DNA of 64,000 nt from Paenibacillus pinihumi DSM 23905 = JCM 16419. GTDB taxonomy: Bacteria; Bacillota; Bacilli; Paenibacillales; Paenibacillaceae. Below are positions 9,640 through 20,008 of this stretch, piece by piece. The DNA is taken from NCBI RefSeq assembly GCF_000422505.1, contig NZ_AULX01000027.1:62001-126000 (forward strand), written 5' to 3'. Within the stretch, counting starts at the first letter, position 1. Every line of letters starts with the position of its first letter. The translations under genes were made by a program, and so were the position numbers. The notes below the pieces were generated by a model, which did not search any database, had not been told where the DNA came from, and worked only from the letters and a program-made list of their open reading frames with translations.

Positions 9640-10430
9640 ATAATGCGTATTTGGATATTATCCGTATCCGGTTTTTAACGATGCTTGCTTACCGTGTTAA
9701 TTATTATAGCGGTATTGTCATTTATGCCATTAACATTGGCGCTTATTATTTCTTGTGGCAGGCGATCTACGGGGATCAGCCGACACTTGGCGGATTTACG
9801 GTCGCACAGATGACAACCTATGTGGCCGTATCCTGGATGTCACGGGCATTTTACTTCAATAACCTGGACCGCGAGATTGCCAATGAAATCCGGGACGGCA
9901 GCGTAGCGATCCAGTTTATCAGACCTTATTCCTATCTGCTGGTCAAAATGATGCAGGGGCTTGGAGAAGGCTTGTTCCGCCTGCTGCTCTTTATGGTGCC
10001 CGGAATGGTGGTTGTATGTCTTATTTTCCCGGTTACACTGCCTACAAGCCCTCAGACATGGCTGATTTATTTCGTGATGCTCGTCTTCAGCTTCCTGATT
10101 AATACCCAGATCAACATGCTGACCGGGCTGTTCGCTTTTTACGTGGAAAATAACGAGGGCATGATGCGCATGAAGCGGGTCATGGTTGACTTGTTCTCAG
10201 GCGTTATTATTCCGGTCAGCTTCTTCCCCGGATGGCTGGAGGCGATTATGAAGTGGCTGCCGTTCCAGGCGATCACGTATTTGCCAAGTTCAGTCTTCAC
10301 AGGACGGACGGAGGGCGGCATGGCCTTACAGGTGCTCGGGCTTCAGGTGCTCTGGTTTGCTGTTCTGCTGCTGCCGATCCTGTGGATTTGGAGAAAGGCG
10401 CGGCACCGGCTGTTCGTGCAGGGAGGATAA
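9636..10430 (+). CDS. ABC-2 family permease (COG4587-like)
   Basis: This 264-residue integral membrane protein has six predicted hydrophobic segments, with the short acidic loop NLDREIANEIRDGSVAIQF near residues 80-98 that is conserved in this permease family. It overlaps the ATPase gene by four bases. It should form one half of the heterodimeric exporter pore. The specific substrate is not deducible. Confidence 0.9.
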   Translation: MNNAYLDIIRIRFLTMLAYRVNYYSGIVIYAINIGAYYFLWQAIYGDQPTLGGFTVAQMTTYVAVSWMSRAFYFNNLDREIANEIRDGSVAIQFIRPYSYLLVKMMQGLGEGLFRLLLFMVPGMVVVCLIFPVTLPTSPQTWLIYFVMLVFSFLINTQINMLTGLFAFYVENNEGMMRMKRVMVDLFSGVIIPVSFFPGWLEAIMKWLPFQAITYLPSSVFTGRTEGGMALQVLGLQVLWFAVLLLPILWIWRKARHRLFVQGG

Positions 10431-10434
10431 GAAC

Positions 10435-11226
10435 ATGATCTATTTGCAGTTATTTTGGGAATATTTTAAAAACTACGCCAAGACCCGTCTGACCTACCGT
10501 GCCGATTTCTGGATCGAAGTGTTGTCAGACTTGCTGTTCCAGGGTATGAATCTGATCTTTATTCTCGTTGTCTTCCAGCATACACAATCGCTTGGGGGCT
10601 GGTCACAGGCCGAAGTCGTATTCGTATACGGTTATTTTATGATCCCTTACGGCATTTTCACCACCTTCTTCAATCTGTGGAATTTCAGTGAGCGGTATAT
10701 TGTCAAAGGGGAAATGGACCGGGTGCTCACCCGTCCGGCACATAATCTGGCTCAAATCGTGCTGGAGAATATGGACCCGCCGTCTTTGATCGGATCGCTG
10801 GTCGGTGCAGTCATTATGGCTATTTCCGGGGCACAGCTCGGGCTGTCCTTTGACTTTACTGATTTTCTGATGATGATTTTGCTGGTTCTCGGTTCAGTAC
10901 TCGTCTATGCGGGTATTTATATTGCGATAACGGCGATCGGATTTTATTCCGATTCCCCGACAGGAATTGCGCCGCTGATGTATAATATTCAGAATTATGG
11001 CCGCTATCCGGTCGGTATTTATAACAAGGTTATCCGTTTTGTGCTGACGTGGATTATTCCATTTGCTTTTGTGGGCGTATACCCGGCCTCGTTTTTCCTG
11101 AACATGGACAGCGGGCATAATAGCCCGCTTGCGCTGCTGACGCCTGTTGTCGGGCTGGTGTTTGTTACCGCAGCGCTGCTGTTCTGGAATCATGGCGTCA
11201 AACGGTACAGAGGCGCAGGCTCCTAG
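10435..11226 (+). CDS. ABC-2 family permease (COG3694-like)
   Basis: This is the second membrane subunit, 263 residues, with about six membrane segments and the family loop FSERYIVKGEMDRVLTRP near residues 83-100. The start is ATG 10435, preceded by GGGAGGATAAG; a longer reading frame from 10357 lies inside the upstream permease gene and is rejected. It is only four bases after the previous stop and completes the three-gene exporter operon. Confidence 0.9.
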   Translation: MIYLQLFWEYFKNYAKTRLTYRADFWIEVLSDLLFQGMNLIFILVVFQHTQSLGGWSQAEVVFVYGYFMIPYGIFTTFFNLWNFSERYIVKGEMDRVLTRPAHNLAQIVLENMDPPSLIGSLVGAVIMAISGAQLGLSFDFTDFLMMILLVLGSVLVYAGIYIAITAIGFYSDSPTGIAPLMYNIQNYGRYPVGIYNKVIRFVLTWIIPFAFVGVYPASFFLNMDSGHNSPLALLTPVVGLVFVTAALLFWNHGVKRYRGAGS

Positions 11227-11415
11227 AATGGAGTTGTAGCAGGGGACAAGGCGGGCATGTGATTTGAGCAATAGCAGCAGTTTCGTTCATGCGGAACCCA
11301 AGTGTGATGTCTTGGACAGCAAGGTGCAGGACTTGGCACATGTGTCACTAGCGGTCTGTAATGCCTTGGACGGAACTGCTGTTGTTCTTAGTAAGCAAGA
11401 AAGGAGAAACAAAAT

Positions 11416-11883
11416 ATGGAGCACGTATTGAAAATTGGTGAGCCTGTACCGGAGATTACGCTGCCGGCTGCGAATGGGGAGCAGGTGTCGCTGAGCAATT
11501 TTCGCGGCAAAAAAGTAATCCTGTACTTTTATCCGAAGGACAACACGCCAACCTGTACCCAGCAGTCTTGCGGTTTTCGTGATGCATATGGGGATATTGA
11601 GGACAGCGGTGCCGTCGTGGTCGGGATCAGTACAGATGATGTCAAATCCCATAAGAAATTTATTGAGAAGTATGAGCTGCCGTTCGTGCTGCTGGCGGAT
11701 ACAGAGCATGAGGCATGTGATGCCTATGGAGTGTGGCAATTGAAGAAGATGTACGGCAAGGAGTACATGGGAATTGTACGATCAACGTTCCTGATCGATG
11801 AGGAAGGACGGCTGCTGCGTGAATGGCGCAAGGTGAAGCTGAAAGGTCATATTGAGCAGGTGCTGGAGTCTTTGAAAAGCTAG
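11416..11883 (+). CDS. bcp: Thioredoxin-dependent thiol peroxidase (Bcp/PrxQ)
   Basis: This is a peroxiredoxin of 155 residues that reduces hydroperoxides with electrons from thioredoxin. The peroxidatic cysteine is Cys47 in NTPTCTQQSC, and the resolving cysteine is Cys52, five residues on. That is the arrangement of the atypical two-cysteine Bcp class. FYPKDNTPTC and the C-terminal RSTFLIDEEG match the family. The start follows AAAGGAGAAAC. It is a single-gene unit with its own terminator. Confidence 0.95.
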   Translation: MEHVLKIGEPVPEITLPAANGEQVSLSNFRGKKVILYFYPKDNTPTCTQQSCGFRDAYGDIEDSGAVVVGISTDDVKSHKKFIEKYELPFVLLADTEHEACDAYGVWQLKKMYGKEYMGIVRSTFLIDEEGRLLREWRKVKLKGHIEQVLESLKS

Positions 11884-11900
11884 AATAGCATACATAGTAA

Positions 11901-11926
11901 AAAGCAGCCGCGGGGCTGCTTTTTTG
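11901..11926 (+). terminator. Intrinsic terminator of bcp
   Basis: AAAGCAGCC pairs with GGGCTGCTTT around a short loop and runs into a T tract, 20 bases after the bcp stop. Confidence 0.88.
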
Positions 11927-11989
11927 TATGATCAGGTTAGCCGGAATGTTCTGGCTGGCTTTTGAGTCTGTTTTTCCTTGTGCAATTCA

Positions 11990-12727
11990 TTAAGACTTTA
12001 TAGGTTCAAAAATGGCAAACTGCCGTTTTCCTGCTTTGGAGAGATCGATTCTTTTGAACTTCTCGTGCTGCAGCTTTTGCTTTTTATCAGCGATGACGGC
12101 AAGGACGGATTGTGCAGCAGCCAGATGCTCATATACATGCTCGAAAAATTCTGTTAACGGGTTTTCGCTTTCACTTTTCCAGGTGACAATGTCCCCGTAA
12201 GGCAGGTCGGTGATTACGATATTGACCGCGTGCGGAAGTTCGCTGCCGGGGCTTGCGTTTGTAATATCATGAGGGAATACCGAGACTTTTCCTATGGAGG
12301 TAAGGCTCAGATTGCCGCTTAGTTTATCTGCACTTATTAATGCTTCCTTATGGGAGGCTTTGTCATAAAGCCGGATATATTCTTTAATTTGTTCCTTGCG
12401 TTGATGAAGTCCTCCGGCAGACAGCAGGGACAGGTTTTGCTCCGCTATCTGGAGCACATCGGAATTAATGTCGGATGCATAGACAGATGAGAGTTTATCA
12501 CCGTGAAGCAACCCGGCTGTTGTCAGCAAATATGCGCCTCCGCAGCATGGATCATAGATGGAGTAAGGGGCTTTCACGCCTTTACTTTCAAGGATGCCAA
12601 AGCACCGTTGCAAGATTTCACTTGCAAGCCTGACGGGAAAGGATGTTGTACCGTGTGCATTGTACAGCACTCTTCCGCTTGCCAGATCCTCATAGTTTTT
12701 TTGAACCGTTTCATAACGATAGATCAT
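11990..12727 (-). CDS. AviRa-like 23S rRNA methyltransferase family protein
   Basis: This is a 245-residue class I SAM methyltransferase. The SAM-binding motif is YDPCCGGAYLLT near residue 60. It is followed by the acidic SAM ligand in YASDINSDVL and by the target motif TDLPYGDIVTW near residue 180. The order and wording match AviRa, the Streptomyces enzyme that methylates 23S rRNA and confers avilamycin resistance. The N-terminal stretch HGTTSFPVRLASEILQRCF also fits. Whether this homologue gives resistance or does housekeeping methylation is unknown. The start at 12727 follows GGAAGGTAACC. Confidence 0.75.
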   Translation of the reverse strand: MIYRYETVQKNYEDLASGRVLYNAHGTTSFPVRLASEILQRCFGILESKGVKAPYSIYDPCCGGAYLLTTAGLLHGDKLSSVYASDINSDVLQIAEQNLSLLSAGGLHQRKEQIKEYIRLYDKASHKEALISADKLSGNLSLTSIGKVSVFPHDITNASPGSELPHAVNIVITDLPYGDIVTWKSESENPLTEFFEHVYEHLAAAQSVLAVIADKKQKLQHEKFKRIDLSKAGKRQFAIFEPIKS

Positions 12728-12820
12728 ACAGGTTACCTTCCGTTTGCTCTCAATTTGTATGACTCTATCCTATCCCATGTGCCGGGTGAAATAAAGGGCA
12801 TGATTTATGTACTTCGGTTT

Positions 12821-13225
12821 TCAGCCTTCAACCATCCCCAAATAACGCTTTTCCACGCCATTCAGTTCAACAATCAACACGAGTCCGGACTTTGGGGCCG
12901 GCTGGTAAATCGTTGTTCCTTCCGGCAGGCGGGAGGACATGCCGTTCACCCATGTGGATGACGGATCGCCCGTGGCGGTAATCTCCCCGACTTTTTCTTT
13001 GCCGGCAAACTTCAGCTGTTGTACCCATTCCAGAGTATCCGCAGGTACATAGACGATATCTCCCCACATGAACAAATCTGCCTGCTCATTCTCCTTGAAG
13101 AAATCTGCAGGGACAGGATTGACGGTTGTACTTTGCATGATGCCGCCAGAGCTGCTCCATCCTGAATCCGAGCAGCCGCCTATCAAAAGGGCTGCGATTA
13201 TCATTCCGCTCCATAACAGTCTCAT
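12821..13225 (-). CDS. Hypothetical lipoprotein
   Basis: This small exported lipoprotein has 134 residues, a signal segment of about 17 residues and lipobox LLIGGC. The mature domain of about 115 residues has no family I recognise; a tryptophan-centred segment (LFMWGDIVYVPADT) suggests a beta-rich fold. The start is ATG 13225, set by GGGGGATGAG; an in-frame ATG 24 bases further upstream lacks a ribosome site. It lies alone between the methyltransferase and the divergent moxR cluster. Confidence 0.75.
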   Translation of the reverse strand: MRLLWSGMIIAALLIGGCSDSGWSSSGGIMQSTTVNPVPADFFKENEQADLFMWGDIVYVPADTLEWVQQLKFAGKEKVGEITATGDPSSTWVNGMSSRLPEGTTIYQPAPKSGLVLIVELNGVEKRYLGMVEG

Positions 13226-13391
13226 GTACTCATCCCCCTTGTTTTCCAAACGTAAATTTCTGGAAGAATGTTGCGGTGGGAGGGAGTTTTATCAGGGCAG
13301 CAGTCCTTAATGTTTCCCTATCATTGGATTAAAAGAAGAGTGAAATGGAGAGAATGGTTGCTAGAGGTAGAGTGCAGGGAGGGAATGTCAC

Positions 13392-14438
13392 ATGAATGTG
13401 CGCAGTTGGAGCAGCCTGTTTCAATCAGGGGCGGGAAGTATGGCAGCAAATGAGGATGAACAAGCCGTGCAGGATCAAGAGGGGTATCAATTGCTGTGGC
13501 GTATGCGAGGCGGTCTGGAGGACGTGCTGCTTGGAAAGCCGGATACGGTCCGTCTGGCGATGACAGCACTGCTGGCAGGCGGACACCTGCTGCTGGAGGA
13601 TGTGCCGGGAGTGGGGAAAACCGTATTGGCGCGTGCTTTCGCCAAGGCGGTAGGGGGGCAGTTCGGACGAATCCAGTTCACCTCGGATTTACAGCCCGCC
13701 GACGTGACCGGCGGCTCTGTATGGGACGGCATGCAGCGGGATTTTGTATACCGTCCGGGGCCGGTGATGAATCATGTTGTGCTCGCAGACGAGCTGAACC
13801 GGACCACACCCCGCACACAGTCGGCACTGCTGGAGGCAATGGAGGAGCGAAGCGTCACTGTAGACGGCACGACAAGACTGCTGCCGGAGCCGTTCATGCT
13901 GATTGCGACCCAAAATCCGCTGCGTGATGAAGGAACCTTCCCGCTCCCGGAGGCACAGCTTGACCGCTTTATGATGCGTCTGTCTATCGGCTATCCCGCG
14001 CCAGCGGATGAGATCCGGATGCTGGAGCATAACGGAAGCACAGGAGCGCTGGGGAAAATGAAAGGCTTGATGAGCCCGGAGCAATGGCTGCTGCTGCAGC
14101 GCCAGACTCAGCTGGTTCATGTGCATCATGCATTGCTGGCCTATGTGGTGGACATTGCAGCAGCAACGCGAATTGCGCCGCAGCTTGCTCTTGGAGCAAG
14201 TCCCCGGGCTTCACGCGACTGGGTAAGGGCGGCGCAGGCATCGGCCTGTATGGATGGCCGCGGGTATGCCATACCGGATGATTTTAAGGGGACGGCTGTT
14301 CCGGTGTTGGCGCACAGGCTTGTTCTGAATCCGCAGCATGAAGCGGACGGCTGGAAGCAAGCGTCGATCCTGGAACGGATTATTCAGGAGCGTCCGCTTC
14401 CCAAGCAGCCTGCAGCCGGCAGCCGGAGGGTGCAATGA
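13392..14438 (+). CDS. MoxR-family AAA+ ATPase
   Basis: This AAA+ ATPase has 348 residues. Walker A is EDVPGVGKTVLARA near residue 70, Walker B is VVLADELNRTTPR near residue 125, and ATQNPLRDEGTFPLPEAQLDRF is the sensor region (split here: ATQNP near 170, PEAQLDRF near 185). MoxR proteins act as chaperone-like ATPases, usually encoded with DUF58 and transglutaminase proteins exactly as here. The start at 13392 follows AGGGAGGGAA. The stop overlaps the next start by four bases. The substrate is unknown. Confidence 0.92.
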   Translation: MNVRSWSSLFQSGAGSMAANEDEQAVQDQEGYQLLWRMRGGLEDVLLGKPDTVRLAMTALLAGGHLLLEDVPGVGKTVLARAFAKAVGGQFGRIQFTSDLQPADVTGGSVWDGMQRDFVYRPGPVMNHVVLADELNRTTPRTQSALLEAMEERSVTVDGTTRLLPEPFMLIATQNPLRDEGTFPLPEAQLDRFMMRLSIGYPAPADEIRMLEHNGSTGALGKMKGLMSPEQWLLLQRQTQLVHVHHALLAYVVDIAAATRIAPQLALGASPRASRDWVRAAQASACMDGRGYAIPDDFKGTAVPVLAHRLVLNPQHEADGWKQASILERIIQERPLPKQPAAGSRRVQ

Positions 14439-15718
14439 GAGTCCGGAAATGGGTGAGCTGGCCTGTCCTGCTGGGCTTGTGGGCTTTTCTGATAGCAGGC
14501 ATTCGAATGCGGGGCGGCTGGTCTGAATGGTTCGTGCTGACGGTGTTGACAGGTGTCATGCTGTTTGCCGTGCTGGCGCCGCAGCTGTCGCTGCGCAGGG
14601 TGGAGGCCAGCCGCAGGCTGTCGGATGAGGTATTGCAGACAGGAGAGACATTGAGGATAGAGCTCAACTTGCGCATGGACGGCATTTTGCCCGTTGTCTG
14701 GGTTGCAGTCAGGGAAGAGATGGCCAGTCTGACGGACAGTGCCGCAGAGCCTGTCATCTACCGTAGAGTGCTGCTTCCATGGATGAAGCGGGAATTTGCT
14801 GTGCATTACCAGATTTCGCCTGTCCGCAGAGGGGAATGGGTTTTCCGTCATGTGGTACTGGAAGCTGGAGATTTGTTCGGTCTTGTAACAAAGAAGATAA
14901 AGGTATCCTGTGAGGCCAAGGTGCTGGTGCTTCCGCGCCCGTCTGCAGACAACAGCGGCATACGGCTGTGGAACTGGGGGAGCGGCGGAGCGCCGGGAAG
15001 TTTCCGCAGCGCGCAGGGCATTGCCCGGGCCGGGATATCGCCGCGCACTGGAATACAGTCGGGGACAGGTGAAGAGCGCAGGCCCTATGTCTATGGAGAT
15101 TCATTGCGCCATCTGGACTGGCGCTCAGTCGCCAAGGGACGCAGCTGGCAGGTGCGCAGGCAGGAGCGGGAGGCAGCAAGCCACTGTCAGATCGTCCTGG
15201 ACGGTTCAACGGAAGCTTATGGCGGTAATGGCGTGCTGTTTGATGCTTGCATCATCAGAGCGTTGCAAGTTTATGAGGAGCTGCTGCGTCACGGCGCCGA
15301 CACAAGGCTGTATTGCAGCAGTACGAACCCTGTAGAGCTTAATGGGCGGGGTGGCAAGCGCAATCTGGCCGCAGCGGCAGTGAAACTGGCCCGGGCCCGT
15401 TCAGATGGCGGTCAAAGTGTGGCAGCGCTTATTGCAGGCTCGGTACTCAAGCTCCCGCGGGGTGGCTCGTTGATTTGGATCACCGGCGGGCTGGATCATT
15501 GGGAGGATGTACAGCAGCTTGCGGCAGTCCGGCAATGCAGGGCAGAGGTATGGCTGGTGACCGATCGCAAAGCACCGTCCCATGCTCTGCGGGAACGAAT
15601 CAGATCCTATGAGCAGCATGGCGGTGTTCTCCGGCTATGGACGCTGGATATGCTGACAGAACAGCGAATGCTGGCTTGGGATGAGGAGGAGCGGCATGAG
15701 GACGGAAATGTTTCCTGA
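14435..15718 (+). CDS. DUF58 domain protein
   Basis: This 427-residue protein has two N-terminal membrane segments (about residues 9-25 and 28-46) and a DUF58 core near residues 200-290, recognisable by RPYVYGDSLRHLDWRSVAKG. DUF58 has a von Willebrand A-like fold and partners with MoxR. It sits between moxR and the transglutaminase gene, overlapping the first by four bases and the second by 23. The three probably work as one complex at the membrane; the process is not known. Confidence 0.9.
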   Translation: MRVRKWVSWPVLLGLWAFLIAGIRMRGGWSEWFVLTVLTGVMLFAVLAPQLSLRRVEASRRLSDEVLQTGETLRIELNLRMDGILPVVWVAVREEMASLTDSAAEPVIYRRVLLPWMKREFAVHYQISPVRRGEWVFRHVVLEAGDLFGLVTKKIKVSCEAKVLVLPRPSADNSGIRLWNWGSGGAPGSFRSAQGIARAGISPRTGIQSGTGEERRPYVYGDSLRHLDWRSVAKGRSWQVRRQEREAASHCQIVLDGSTEAYGGNGVLFDACIIRALQVYEELLRHGADTRLYCSSTNPVELNGRGGKRNLAAAAVKLARARSDGGQSVAALIAGSVLKLPRGGSLIWITGGLDHWEDVQQLAAVRQCRAEVWLVTDRKAPSHALRERIRSYEQHGGVLRLWTLDMLTEQRMLAWDEEERHEDGNVS

Positions 15719-18290
15719 TCCGGGGAAAGGCGTACCGGGGAATAGCGGGCAGCAGCAGGGACAGCCAAGGCAAAGCAGATCGGGAAAGCCGGGAAGGGCT
15801 TCGGAAAAAAAAGGCCAGGCAAGCAGAATTGCAAGTTCTGCTGATCCGGCAAGCTCCGCAAATCCCGGTGTACAAGGCATTCCGAAAAAGGAGCCTGCAC
15901 TGCCTGCTGCGTTTTATAGACCGGACGGCATACCGTTATATTGGTCGTTCAGGCTGCGTCTGATTACGTCAGTGCTGCTGCTGGTCCTGCTGTTCCAGTG
16001 GCTGCTGCCGCTGGAGAGCCTAAAGCATATCATTGGCTTGTATCATATTAAGCCGCTTTTCCCGCTAATCGGGATTGCGCTTGCAACCGGCGCTGTACTG
16101 CTGCCCATGTGGGCGGTACTGGTCATAAATGGTGTCAGCTGCCTGTACGCCGTGATGAATTTATATTACGGCCTGTACGACAAAAGTGAATGGCTGCCGC
16201 GGCTGTTTCAAAGCTTAATGTCGGATGGCAATCATCTGATGAGCGGGAGGCTTGATCTGTCAGGGGAACTGCGGACGCTGCTGCTGTACAGCGGGGTAGT
16301 GCTGCTTGCCTGCACGATCCAGACTTTGGTATGGGCCAGGCTGTGGGGACCCGGTCTTGCTCTGGGAACGGGTGTGTACTTGCTTCATATGCATTGGGTA
16401 GGCGGTGTGGCGGTTGAAGCATCACTGTTATGCACCGCGGGGGCAGGCTTGCTCATGGCGAGCCTGATGACATATATCCGGGCAGTGCGGTATAGCGGAA
16501 GCGGCATGAGACGGCCGGTCCCGCTGGAGTTGAGGCGTTCATGGCCGGTACGCTGGTGGGCATCGGGAATGATCAGCGTGCTTGTACTGATTGCCATCGG
16601 ATGGGGAGCTGCCGTGGATAAGCCAAGACTCATGAACCCGGTCAGTTGGCCGTCTGACTGGTCATTGAACCGGCTGCTGAAGTGGCATGGTGAGCCAGAT
16701 TCATCTGCACTGGGGATGCAGGAGGCAAGGCTGCAAGGGATGGCACAGGACCATTTGGCCGGGCAGGCGGGAATGACGGGCTACAGTGCGTATAACGGGA
16801 GGATGGGATCCCCGCTTGTGGCAAATGACCGTCCGGTATTTATCGGGATTTCTCCGCTTCCGCTCTATTGGCGGGGGGACAGCCTGGATTATTACGACGG
16901 CGGCAAGTGGTCGCAAAGCCTGAAAAGTGAAAAATTGACTGCTGTTGGCGCGGCAAATAGCTTGGACCAGGAGTGGGAAGCGTCAGGCAGCGGCAATGCC
17001 ATTGTCCAGACGGTTGTATTGGAGAAGCCGGACAGAGAATGGCCGCTTTTTCATTCCGGAAGCCGCGGGATGGTTCTGGAGATGAAAGCAGGAGAAACAC
17101 CTGCTTCGGCATATCTGTCGGACGTGCAGGCGGATACGCTTCGTCCCTATACACCGCAGCCGATTGGAGTATATACCGTGCGCTCCGTACTGCCTGATTC
17201 TGCTCTCTTATCCGAGACAGATCCGGGAGCTTCAGATTCAGTGATTCCATCTGATATCGCCGAGAGATACTTGCAGCTGCCGGATGCTCTCCCGCAGCGG
17301 ATCACGGGGCTTGCTGCTGAGATCACAGAAGGTGTGCAGGGGCGTTATGCGAAGGCAAAGGCGCTGGAGAGCTATCTCAAAACGGCTTACAGCTACACGC
17401 TGTCCGACACGGAAATGCCTAAGCATGACCAGGATTTCGTTGACCATTTTTTGTTTGAGCAAAAGCAGGGCTATTGTGTCCATTTTTCTACAGCAATGGT
17501 GGTCATGCTTCGGACTCAAGGGATTCCTGCCCGATGGGTGAAGGGATTCGCAACCGGGGAACCGATAGGTGAACAGGCTGTAGAGTCCGGGATGAGACCG
17601 ATGGAATATCAGGTTAGAAGCAGTGACGCCCATGCCTGGGTGGAAGTATATTTTCCTGAAGCGGGCTGGGTCTCTTTCGACCCGACCCCGGGCTATGACG
17701 GGCCGCTTGCCGGGCTTGCAGCAGTAGGCGGGCAGAGTGATTCCGGCAGCTTGCCTGCAGATGGCAGCAGCAATGTATGGAATGTGCTGCAACTCGCAAG
17801 TGCAGCGCAGTTTGCAAAGGCCCTGTTTGCCAATTGGGTGGCTATCACAGCGCTGTTCCTGATCGTGTGTGCAATAACTGTCTGGCTGTGGAGCAGGCGG
17901 CATAGGACAGCACTGAACGCTGCGCTGCGCCTATATAACCGTGCATACGTCAGCAGACGCGGGGAACGACGATATTTTCTGCTGTTAACCGAAGTGTATT
18001 GGAATCTGCTGTATGGACGGTTCAAAAGGAATCCGTTACCTGCCATGACAGCGCGCGAGTATGCTGCCAGCTTGCAGCTGCCAGTGCCGGAAATGGAGCG
18101 TCTAGAGCAATTTATCCGCTGGGAGGAGCAGGCGCGCTATGGCGGAACGCAATTTACTGCACCAGCTCCGGACAGATTATTTTCTGTTCTGTTTCCTTTG
18201 CCCGAAACATGGAGAGGGAACCGTTATGATTACCTGCCCGGCAAGGACACATATATAATGGAAAAAAATCCGTCCGCGATTAAAAAATAG
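15696..18290 (+). CDS. Membrane transglutaminase-like protein (TgpA family)
   Basis: This 864-residue membrane protein starts with a polar glycine/serine/proline-rich tail (residues 1-70). Six or so membrane segments follow to about residue 300, then a large extracellular region, one last membrane segment near residue 720 and a cytoplasmic C-terminal domain. The papain-like triad of the transglutaminase core is visible: Cys in GYCVHFSTAMV, His in DAHAWVEVYF and Asp in SFDPTPG. The start is ATG 15696, after GAGGAGGAG; ATG 15681 lies upstream of that site. It ends the moxR/DUF58 operon. Confidence 0.9.
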   Translation: MRTEMFPDPGKGVPGNSGQQQGQPRQSRSGKPGRASEKKGQASRIASSADPASSANPGVQGIPKKEPALPAAFYRPDGIPLYWSFRLRLITSVLLLVLLFQWLLPLESLKHIIGLYHIKPLFPLIGIALATGAVLLPMWAVLVINGVSCLYAVMNLYYGLYDKSEWLPRLFQSLMSDGNHLMSGRLDLSGELRTLLLYSGVVLLACTIQTLVWARLWGPGLALGTGVYLLHMHWVGGVAVEASLLCTAGAGLLMASLMTYIRAVRYSGSGMRRPVPLELRRSWPVRWWASGMISVLVLIAIGWGAAVDKPRLMNPVSWPSDWSLNRLLKWHGEPDSSALGMQEARLQGMAQDHLAGQAGMTGYSAYNGRMGSPLVANDRPVFIGISPLPLYWRGDSLDYYDGGKWSQSLKSEKLTAVGAANSLDQEWEASGSGNAIVQTVVLEKPDREWPLFHSGSRGMVLEMKAGETPASAYLSDVQADTLRPYTPQPIGVYTVRSVLPDSALLSETDPGASDSVIPSDIAERYLQLPDALPQRITGLAAEITEGVQGRYAKAKALESYLKTAYSYTLSDTEMPKHDQDFVDHFLFEQKQGYCVHFSTAMVVMLRTQGIPARWVKGFATGEPIGEQAVESGMRPMEYQVRSSDAHAWVEVYFPEAGWVSFDPTPGYDGPLAGLAAVGGQSDSGSLPADGSSNVWNVLQLASAAQFAKALFANWVAITALFLIVCAITVWLWSRRHRTALNAALRLYNRAYVSRRGERRYFLLLTEVYWNLLYGRFKRNPLPAMTAREYAASLQLPVPEMERLEQFIRWEEQARYGGTQFTAPAPDRLFSVLFPLPETWRGNRYDYLPGKDTYIMEKNPSAIKK

Positions 18291-18410
18291 GAGAAGTGCG
18301 GCGAATTACGAAGATCGCCATAAATGTGCTGCCGGTGCGAACAGAGCCGTCCGTGCATGCTTGCACAGTCCAATAAGGGCAAGCTGCCCCAATAGCCTGT
18401 CTGATTGTAC

Positions 18411-18440
18411 TTGACTCGTGCAAATCCCGTTATATATAAT
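18411..18440 (+). promoter_or_regulatory. Candidate guaA promoter
   Basis: TTGACT (18411-18416), an 18-base spacer and TATAAT (18435-18440) lie 30 bases ahead of the guaA start. The leader that would result is too short for a purine riboswitch, and none was found in the preceding 170 bases. Confidence 0.55.
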
Positions 18441-18469
18441 ATTTTCTATGAATTGAGGGAGGCACGGAA

Positions 18470-20008
18470 ATGACTACTGCTAATGAAATCATCGTTGTCC
18501 TTGACTTTGGAGGACAATATAACCAACTTATCGCCAGACGGATTCGGGATTTGGGCGTGTACAGCGAGCTGTTGCCTTTTAACACTCCTGTAGAGAAAAT
18601 TCGTGAGCTGAACCCTAAGGGAATCGTATTCTCCGGCGGTCCGGCAAGCGTGTATGAAGAAAAATCGCCACTCGTTGATCCGGCGATCTATGACCTGGGT
18701 ATTCCAATTTTCGGTATTTGCTACGGAATGCAACTGATCGCGCATCAATTGCAGGGCAAAGTGGAACGGGCAGGCAAACGGGAATATGGTAAGGCAGAGG
18801 TTGATTTCCTTGAAGGAAGCCACCTGATTACAGGACTCGACAAAACGCAAACGGTATGGATGAGCCACGGCGACCACGTTGTTGAGTTGCCACACGGTTT
18901 TAAGGTGGATGCTGGAACTGAGCATGCTCCGATTGCGGCAATGAGTCATGCGGACAAAAAGATTTTTGCGGTACAATTCCATCCGGAGGTTCGCCACTCT
19001 GTATACGGAAATGAAATGATCCGCAACTTCCTGTACGAAATTTGCGGCTGCGAAGGCAGCTGGAGCATGGAGACCTTCATCGAGGATACCATTCGTGAAA
19101 TTCGCGAGCAGGTAGGCAACAGCAAAGTACTATGCGCTCTGTCCGGCGGTGTGGATTCCTCCGTTGTAGCGATTTTGCTGCACAAGGCAATCGGCAGCCA
19201 GCTGACTTGCATGTTCATCGACCACGGCTTGCTCCGCAAAGGTGAAGCTGAGGGCGTAATGGAGACCTTTGTCGGCAGGTTCGACATGAAGGTTGTGAAG
19301 ATCGATGCCCGTGACCGTTTTATGGGCAAGCTCGAAGGCATTTCCGATCCGGAAATCAAACGTAAAAACATCGGTAACGAGTTCATCCGCGTATTCGAGG
19401 AAGAATCGGCCAAACTGGGTGATTTCGAATTCCTTGCACAAGGAACACTGTATACAGATATCGTCGAGAGCGGTACAGCGACTGCACAGACGATTAAATC
19501 CCACCACAACGTGGGCGGATTGCCTGAGGACATGAAGTTTAAGCTGGTTGAGCCGCTTAAAGCATTGTTCAAGGACGAAGTGCGCAAAGTGGGCGAGGAG
19601 TGCGGCCTGCCAAGCGAAATCGTTATGCGTCAGCCTTTCCCTGGCCCGGGTCTTGCGATCCGTGTACTGGGCGAAGTAACGGAAGATAAGCTGGAGATTG
19701 TACGTGAATCCGATGCAATCCTGCGTGACGAGATTGCGAAGGCCGGACTTGACCGTGAAATCTGGCAGTACTTCACTGCGCTTCCGAACATGAAGAGCGT
19801 AGGCGTTATGGGTGATGCCCGCACGTACTCCTACACCGTAGGTATCCGCGCAGTTACGTCCATCGACGGCATGACCGCCGACTGGGCGCGTATTCCGTGG
19901 GACGTACTGGAGAAAATCTCCGTTCGTATCGTTAACGAGGTGGACAACGTCAACCGTATCGTTTACGATATTACGTCGAAGCCGCCGGCTACGATTGAGT
20001 GGGAATAG
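18470..20008 (+). CDS. guaA: GMP synthase (glutamine-hydrolysing)
   Basis: This is GMP synthetase, 512 residues, which aminates XMP to GMP using glutamine and ATP. The N-terminal class I amidotransferase has its nucleophile cysteine in [12 protein letters not shown] near residue 83 and the histidine/glutamate pair in QFHPEVRHS near residue 168. The ATP pyrophosphatase domain follows with [11 protein letters not shown] near residue 223, and the dimerisation domain ends PATIEWE. The start follows GAGGGAGG. The gene looks intact to its normal C-terminus although an island begins right after it. guaA 3' ends are known integration sites for genomic islands in other bacteria. Confidence 0.97.
   Translation: MTTANEIIVVLDFGGQYNQLIARRIRDLGVYSELLPFNTPVEKIRELNPKGIVFSGGPASVYEEKSPLVDPAIYDLGIPIFGICYGMQLIAHQLQGKVERAGKREYGKAEVDFLEGSHLITGLDKTQTVWMSHGDHVVELPHGFKVDAGTEHAPIAAMSHADKKIFAVQFHPEVRHSVYGNEMIRNFLYEICGCEGSWSMETFIEDTIREIREQVGNSKVLCALSGGVDSSVVAILLHKAIGSQLTCMFIDHGLLRKGEAEGVMETFVGRFDMKVVKIDARDRFMGKLEGISDPEIKRKNIGNEFIRVFEEESAKLGDFEFLAQGTLYTDIVESGTATAQTIKSHHNVGGLPEDMKFKLVEPLKALFKDEVRKVGEECGLPSEIVMRQPFPGPGLAIRVLGEVTEDKLEIVRESDAILRDEIAKAGLDREIWQYFTALPNMKSVGVMGDARTYSYTVGIRAVTSIDGMTADWARIPWDVLEKISVRIVNEVDNVNRIVYDITSKPPATIEWE

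Noticed and set aside
18300-18469. Purine riboswitch ahead of guaA
   Set aside because: No junction or loop consensus of the purine aptamer is present, and the predicted promoter leaves a leader of only about 25 bases.
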